Assembly: GCA_018240745.1 (NCBI GenBank) | Contig: JAFEFF010000189.1 | Location: 1-58,388 of the forward strand | Reading direction: 5' to 3' | DNA length: 58,388 nt | Origin: Pseudomonadota bacterium | GTDB lineage: Bacteria > Pseudomonadota > Alphaproteobacteria > Reyranellales > Reyranellaceae | Shown here: piece by piece, positions 54,745-58,388 of the stretch | How the letters are laid out: the number at the start of each line of letters is the position of its first letter | Position numbering within the stretch: position 1 is the stretch's first letter | Position numbers and translations under genes: made by a program | Notes under the pieces: generated by a model | The model's input: the letters and a program-made list of their open reading frames with translations, nothing else | Databases searched by the model: none | What the model was told of the DNA's origin: nothing

Positions 54745-57212
54745 GGACGTTTTAGCGTGGCGGTCGTGATGGCCGGCCGGTAGTAGTAGGCGTACCTGAA
54801 GCTCCAGCCACCATCCCGGTTGTATTTGAAATATTGAGCAGGACTTGCGCGATTGAGCATCGTAACGCCAATTGCCTTTCTATTGGCGCGATGCATCCGA
54901 TCGACGGAATCGACCACGGCCGAACGCCGCGTTCGTCCCCAACGGACGACGTGCAGGACGACATCGGCAAACCGGGCCAGGATTGCCGCATCGGCAACAA
55001 CCATCGCCGGCGGACTGTCGATGACGATCGAGTCGAACTCCGCTCTCGCCGTCTCCATGAACTCGCCAAACCGCGTCGTCAGGAACACCCGCTGGGCGTC
55101 TTCGTCTACGCCGCCGCTCTTTATGGCGTACAGGTTCGTGTCGATTTCCGCGGCAGCCGGGTACCCCTCACCATCGTCCAACATCGATTCCAGATTTTGC
55201 GAGCGCGAAATGCCCGCCAAATGCCTGCCCGCCGTAGGCTTTCGCAAGTCCGCGTCGATCAGGAGGGTCTTGGAGCCGGAAGCCGCCAGCGCGGTCGCCA
55301 GGGCTACGCTGGAAACTGTCTTTCCTTCTTGTGGCAACGCCGACGTGACCAATACGACGCGACCTCGGTTCTCGCTCTTGATACGCCCCATCGCCGTATC
55401 CAACGCGACCTTTATCGTTCTGACCGACTCCCGAAACATCCGCGTGCTTCGATTGAAAGGCGTCCCGCTCTTCGCACGATGAAGCGCGCGTCCGAGTTCG
55501 GGCAGGACCCCGAGGCATTCGAGACCGCTGGTTTGTTCCAACTGCATTGGCGTTCGAAAGGTTTTGTCGGCTAGTGCGAGCAAGGCGACGATGGCGGCGC
55601 CGATCGCTGCGCCAAGTACCAGGCCGGAGGCGACGACGATGGGAATATTCGGCCAGGAGGCGAGCGGCTGCGGCCTCGCTCGAGAGACGATGCGCGCATC
55701 CGGATAGACACCGTGCATCAGTGCCGAGGTTTCGGAATACCGCTTTTCGAGTGCAGCATAGAAGGTCCTGCGCCCTTCAGCTCGCCGCTCCAGAATTGAC
55801 AGTTGCAGTTGCTGCTGGGAAGCATCCCCGACATCCTTGCGCAATGCTTCTATCTTGGACGCGAGCTCTTCCTCCCGGGCGCGTGCATCTTTGGCACCGG
55901 CCTCCAGATTGGAGACAATCTGCTTGACACTGCTATCAATGGACTCGCGGAGGTGGCCCAGTTCGCTGTTCAATGCCTTCACGGCCGGATGCTTCGAACC
56001 TTCTATCGATGCGGAACCGGCCAGTCGTGCGGTCGTGCGCGCCTCCTCGATCCGGAGTTGCTGTATCAGCGGTGACGACAGGACATCGGGAATGGCGTCG
56101 ATGCGATGACGTTTGATCAGTTCCCGGGCGGAAACGAGACGCGTTTCGGCGGCAATCCGTTCCCGGGCCGCCGTCGCCAACTGCGCATTCAGATTGTTGA
56201 GCAGGTGGCCCGACTGCTGGCTTACCGCCACCGAATTGCCCGGCGCCACCTCGATGATGGCGTTGTGTTGCGCACGGAACTGTTCAATGGCCGCCTCAGC
56301 TCTACGGAGTTCCACTCCCGCGGTCTCGAGCTGCGTCTTTGCCCATTCGTTGGCGCTCGACGTAAGTGCCATCTTTGCGTCGATTTGCGCAGCAAGATAT
56401 TGCTCCGCAAAAGCATTGGCGAGACGAGCGGCTTTTTCCGCAGTAGAGGCCGTAAAGTCGATCCGGATGACGTACGAGCGCCTGATGTCCTGGGCGCTAA
56501 GTCTGCTCCTTACCTGCCCGATCGTCCTTGCCATCTCTGCATTGTCCTGCAGTTGGCTGGCCTGCGGAGCCGCGCCAGGTACGACGCTGCCGAGAATGAC
56601 CCCGTTATTGTCGGTGAGAACCGTCGTCTGCGGGTTCAGTTGCGACGCGCGACCGAGCTTCTGTGTGTCGTTGAAAACCTGCGTCGGGCCATTGTCAGAG
56701 GAGGTATCGATGCCGCGAGAGCCTGACCCAGGGTCGCGGCGACCCAACCAGATGCTCAGTGAACTGAAGACATTCTCGAGCTCTGCCGACAGCAGGTCCA
56801 TGAGCTTCGCGAGCCGCCCCGTCGCGGGGGCACTGAATTCCGGGTCATTCGTCAGGTTGAGTGCGTTCACCACCCTTTCCACGACGGCGTCGGACCTGAG
56901 AACCTCCACTTCCGTCCGAACCGCGTCGGGATCGCTTTCCCGTGGACTCGTGAGCACATTGTCGAAATTCGATAATTTGTTGCGCGTATCCACCTGGACG
57001 AGGGCCGTCGAAGTGTACTGAGGCGTTGCGAATGCAAGCCATGTGGCGGCTCCACCAACTCCGACGCAGGCGAACAAGGCAATGACCCATGCTCGGCGTC
57101 GCATGGCCGCAAGAGAGGATTTTACGCGCTGCTCCTGCCGCTTGGCAGCCGCATCGTCCAACAGTGCGACAGACGAAAAGTCGCCGGCGATTGTCTTCAT
57201 CTCAGTACGCAT
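54741..57212 (-). CDS. polysaccharide co-polymerase with BY-kinase domain (Wzc/ExoP-like)
   Basis: 823 aa from ATG 57212 (ATG 57200 also possible); longer frames shadow the sugar transferase gene. Wzz domain with a first membrane helix (WVIALFACVGVGGAATWLAF), long periplasmic coiled coil with GNVR tail, and a second helix (IPIVVASGLVLGAAIGAAIV). Cytosolic tyrosine kinase: Walker A SALPQEGKTVSS, A' LLIDADLRKP, Walker B FDSIVIDSPP. The C-terminus holds the tyrosine cluster YFKYNRDGGWSFRYAYYY, the autophosphorylation site. It controls polymer length and export. It overlaps both neighbours. Confidence 0.93.
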   Translation of the reverse strand: MRTEMKTIAGDFSSVALLDDAAAKRQEQRVKSSLAAMRRRAWVIALFACVGVGGAATWLAFATPQYTSTALVQVDTRNKLSNFDNVLTSPRESDPDAVRTEVEVLRSDAVVERVVNALNLTNDPEFSAPATGRLAKLMDLLSAELENVFSSLSIWLGRRDPGSGSRGIDTSSDNGPTQVFNDTQKLGRASQLNPQTTVLTDNNGVILGSVVPGAAPQASQLQDNAEMARTIGQVRSRLSAQDIRRSYVIRIDFTASTAEKAARLANAFAEQYLAAQIDAKMALTSSANEWAKTQLETAGVELRRAEAAIEQFRAQHNAIIEVAPGNSVAVSQQSGHLLNNLNAQLATAARERIAAETRLVSARELIKRHRIDAIPDVLSSPLIQQLRIEEARTTARLAGSASIEGSKHPAVKALNSELGHLRESIDSSVKQIVSNLEAGAKDARAREEELASKIEALRKDVGDASQQQLQLSILERRAEGRRTFYAALEKRYSETSALMHGVYPDARIVSRARPQPLASWPNIPIVVASGLVLGAAIGAAIVALLALADKTFRTPMQLEQTSGLECLGVLPELGRALHRAKSGTPFNRSTRMFRESVRTIKVALDTAMGRIKSENRGRVVLVTSALPQEGKTVSSVALATALAASGSKTLLIDADLRKPTAGRHLAGISRSQNLESMLDDGEGYPAAAEIDTNLYAIKSGGVDEDAQRVFLTTRFGEFMETARAEFDSIVIDSPPAMVVADAAILARFADVVLHVVRWGRTRRSAVVDSVDRMHRANRKAIGVTMLNRASPAQYFKYNRDGGWSFRYAYYYRPAITTATLKRP

Positions 57213-58236
57213 TCGACGGATGGAGGACAGCGTAAACAGTCGCGATCGCGATCTTGGCGTCCAACAAGAGCGAGTAATTGTCGATGTATTCCAAATCGTA
57301 GGCGAGTCTCTGCTCGAGCTGCTTGGTGGCTTCCATTCCCCCGCGTGAACCCTTGACCTGGGCAAGCCCGCTAATCCCGGGGCGCACGCGATGACGGGCA
57401 GGGTAGCGCGGGAATTCGCTGCAAAGCCGGCCCTCGACCTTCAGGTCGACAGGCAAGGGCCGTGGCCCGATCAAAGACATGTCGCCTTTGAGGACATTCA
57501 CAAGCTGAGGTAGTTCATCGAGGCTGAGTGCGCGGAGAATCCTGCCGATCGACGTGACCCGTTTGTCGTGTCGCTCGACCGGTTGCCAAGCATTTGGGTC
57601 GGCACGGTGATTGTAGAGTGTACGAAACTTGAGAACTTCGAATTTCTTGTTGTTGAGACCGAACCGTTGCTGACGGAACAGGATGGGACCAGGACTCGTG
57701 AGCTTCACCATCAGCGCTATGCAGAGCAGCAATGGCGCTATGAGCAGAACGAGCAGGAATGCGCAAACTCGATCTATGGCCGATTTCACGAATTCCTGAA
57801 ACGGAGTTAACGGCCTCCTCAGTACCGGCGCGATACAGACGTCTCCTGCCACTCCAGAGGCCACGTCCGTCGAATCGCCTTCGAGAACTATGAGACCGAC
57901 GTCGGCAACTGTGCCTTCCAGTTGTCGCACGACAGCCGCTATCCGTTCCTGGTCTCCGACCGGCGTTGCAAGCAGTACACGACCGATACGGCCGCTGCTT
58001 ACAAGTGCGGTCAATCGATCGATATCCGTCCCAGCTTGTCCCGCCTCCTCACCGACGCCGACGCGGTCGGAGAACACCTCTATCCGAAATCCGTTGGCTG
58101 CACCTCCTATCCGTCGAGCTGCTTTCGACGCACGTTCCGGCGGTCCGACGATTGCGAGGCAACCTTCAAGCCTGGCTGAGCCGAATTTACCGACCCTCGA
58201 ACCAACAGCCCCGTGAAAGGAAAGTGTCAGCGGCAT
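57202..58236 (-). CDS. undecaprenyl-phosphate sugar phosphotransferase (short form)
   Basis: 344 aa with a GGGGGAG ribosome site 6 bp before the ATG, so the start is firm. The C-terminal bacterial sugar transferase domain (from about residue 150) has the membrane anchor AFLLVLLIAPLLLCIALMVK, KFRTL, LDELPQLVNVLKGDMSLIGPRP and RPGISGLAQVKG. It links the first sugar phosphate to the lipid carrier. The N-terminus is a Rossmann-like segment (CLAIVGPPERASKAARRIGG). The four-helix membrane bundle usual in WcaJ/ExoY-long proteins is missing. Confidence 0.92.
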   Translation of the reverse strand: MPLTLSFHGAVGSRVGKFGSARLEGCLAIVGPPERASKAARRIGGAANGFRIEVFSDRVGVGEEAGQAGTDIDRLTALVSSGRIGRVLLATPVGDQERIAAVVRQLEGTVADVGLIVLEGDSTDVASGVAGDVCIAPVLRRPLTPFQEFVKSAIDRVCAFLLVLLIAPLLLCIALMVKLTSPGPILFRQQRFGLNNKKFEVLKFRTLYNHRADPNAWQPVERHDKRVTSIGRILRALSLDELPQLVNVLKGDMSLIGPRPLPVDLKVEGRLCSEFPRYPARHRVRPGISGLAQVKGSRGGMEATKQLEQRLAYDLEYIDNYSLLLDAKIAIATVYAVLHPSNAY

Positions 58237-58259
58237 CGGTCACTCCCCCGAACGCAAGC

Positions 58260-58271
58260 TACGCTAGCGTA
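58260..58271. promoter_or_regulatory. palindrome upstream of the polysaccharide operon
   Basis: TACGCTAGCGTA, perfect 12-bp palindrome 24 bp upstream of the sugar transferase ATG. A possible operator in the 152-bp leader that reaches the window end. No convincing -35/-10 pair was found. Confidence 0.35.
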
Positions 58272-58388
58272 CAAGCGTGTGCTGAGGCGAAGTCCGCGCA
58301 GAACGAGCAATATTCTGAACAGGTTCGCCCTAGTAGCACGGGCTCCGCCGGGGTCTTGGAGCAATTCTGTGATCTGATTGTGTCAGCC

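Overview
The window is GC-rich, densely packed alphaproteobacterial chromosome. The evidence is the gene order. lpdA-lipA-ratA, cinA/ispDF, dusB-ntrBC-ntrYX-dat-hfq-hflX and rlpA-dacA-tmk-holB-metG-tatD-MBL are neighbourhoods I recognise from Rhodospirillales, Hyphomicrobiales and relatives. A bifunctional IspDF, NtrY/NtrX and an FnrN-type regulator point the same way. A Reyranella-like or other deep rhodospirillalean lineage is possible, but I cannot fix the genus from sequence reading alone. No CRISPR array, rRNA operon or intact insertion sequence was seen.

Layout. (1) 0-5.8 kb: tail of a pyruvate dehydrogenase/lipoate locus (lpdA, lipA, ratA), convergent with ispDF-cinA, then dusB. (2) 5.8-16.5 kb: the nitrogen-control block ntrB-ntrC-ntrY-ntrX, then D-amino-acid transaminase, a HAD phosphatase, hfq, hflX, a solitary groES and an inositol-monophosphatase-family gene. 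(3) 16.5-26.2 kb, minus strand: mazG, a secreted unknown, an MBL hydrolase, tatD, metG, holB, tmk, dacA, rlpA and a lytic transglycosylase; most are spaced or overlapped like an operon. (4) 26.2-38.5 kb: an anaerobic-energy island. It starts with an FNR/FixK-type regulator. Next come a small unknown gene, polyphosphate kinase 2, an L-serine dehydratase with a twin-arginine signal, an OprD-like porin, an AspT-family transporter, pyruvate formate-lyase with its activase, phosphate acetyltransferase and acetate kinase. Three FNR-box-like palindromes (TTGAT/G-N4-GTCAA) lie in exactly the promoter gaps of this island. (5) 38.5 kb: tRNA-Ser(UGA). (6) 38.6-58.4 kb: an exopolysaccharide/O-antigen-type cluster with more AT-rich, less uniform coding sequence. 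It holds a phosphoglycosyltransferase, a BY-kinase, a polymerase/ligase, several glycosyltransferases, a methyltransferase-WecG fusion, two further methyltransferases, GalE, a beta-helix secreted protein and a flippase.

How the parts work together. The island in region 4 reads as an oxygen-regulated serine/pyruvate fermentation route. Serine is deaminated to pyruvate, PFL splits pyruvate to acetyl-CoA plus formate, and Pta/AckA recover ATP as acetate. PPK2 supplies phosphate/nucleotide buffering, and an amino-acid/organic-acid antiporter shares the pfl operon. The odd element is that the serine dehydratase carries a convincing Tat export signal and is followed directly by an outer-membrane porin. 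This suggests periplasmic serine deamination, an arrangement I do not recognise as described. Region 6 encodes a Wzx/Wzy-like polysaccharide route starting from an undecaprenyl-phosphate sugar transferase. Its boundary next to tRNA-Ser carries an inverted, decayed copy of the tRNA 3' end, a possible scar of integration followed by inversion.
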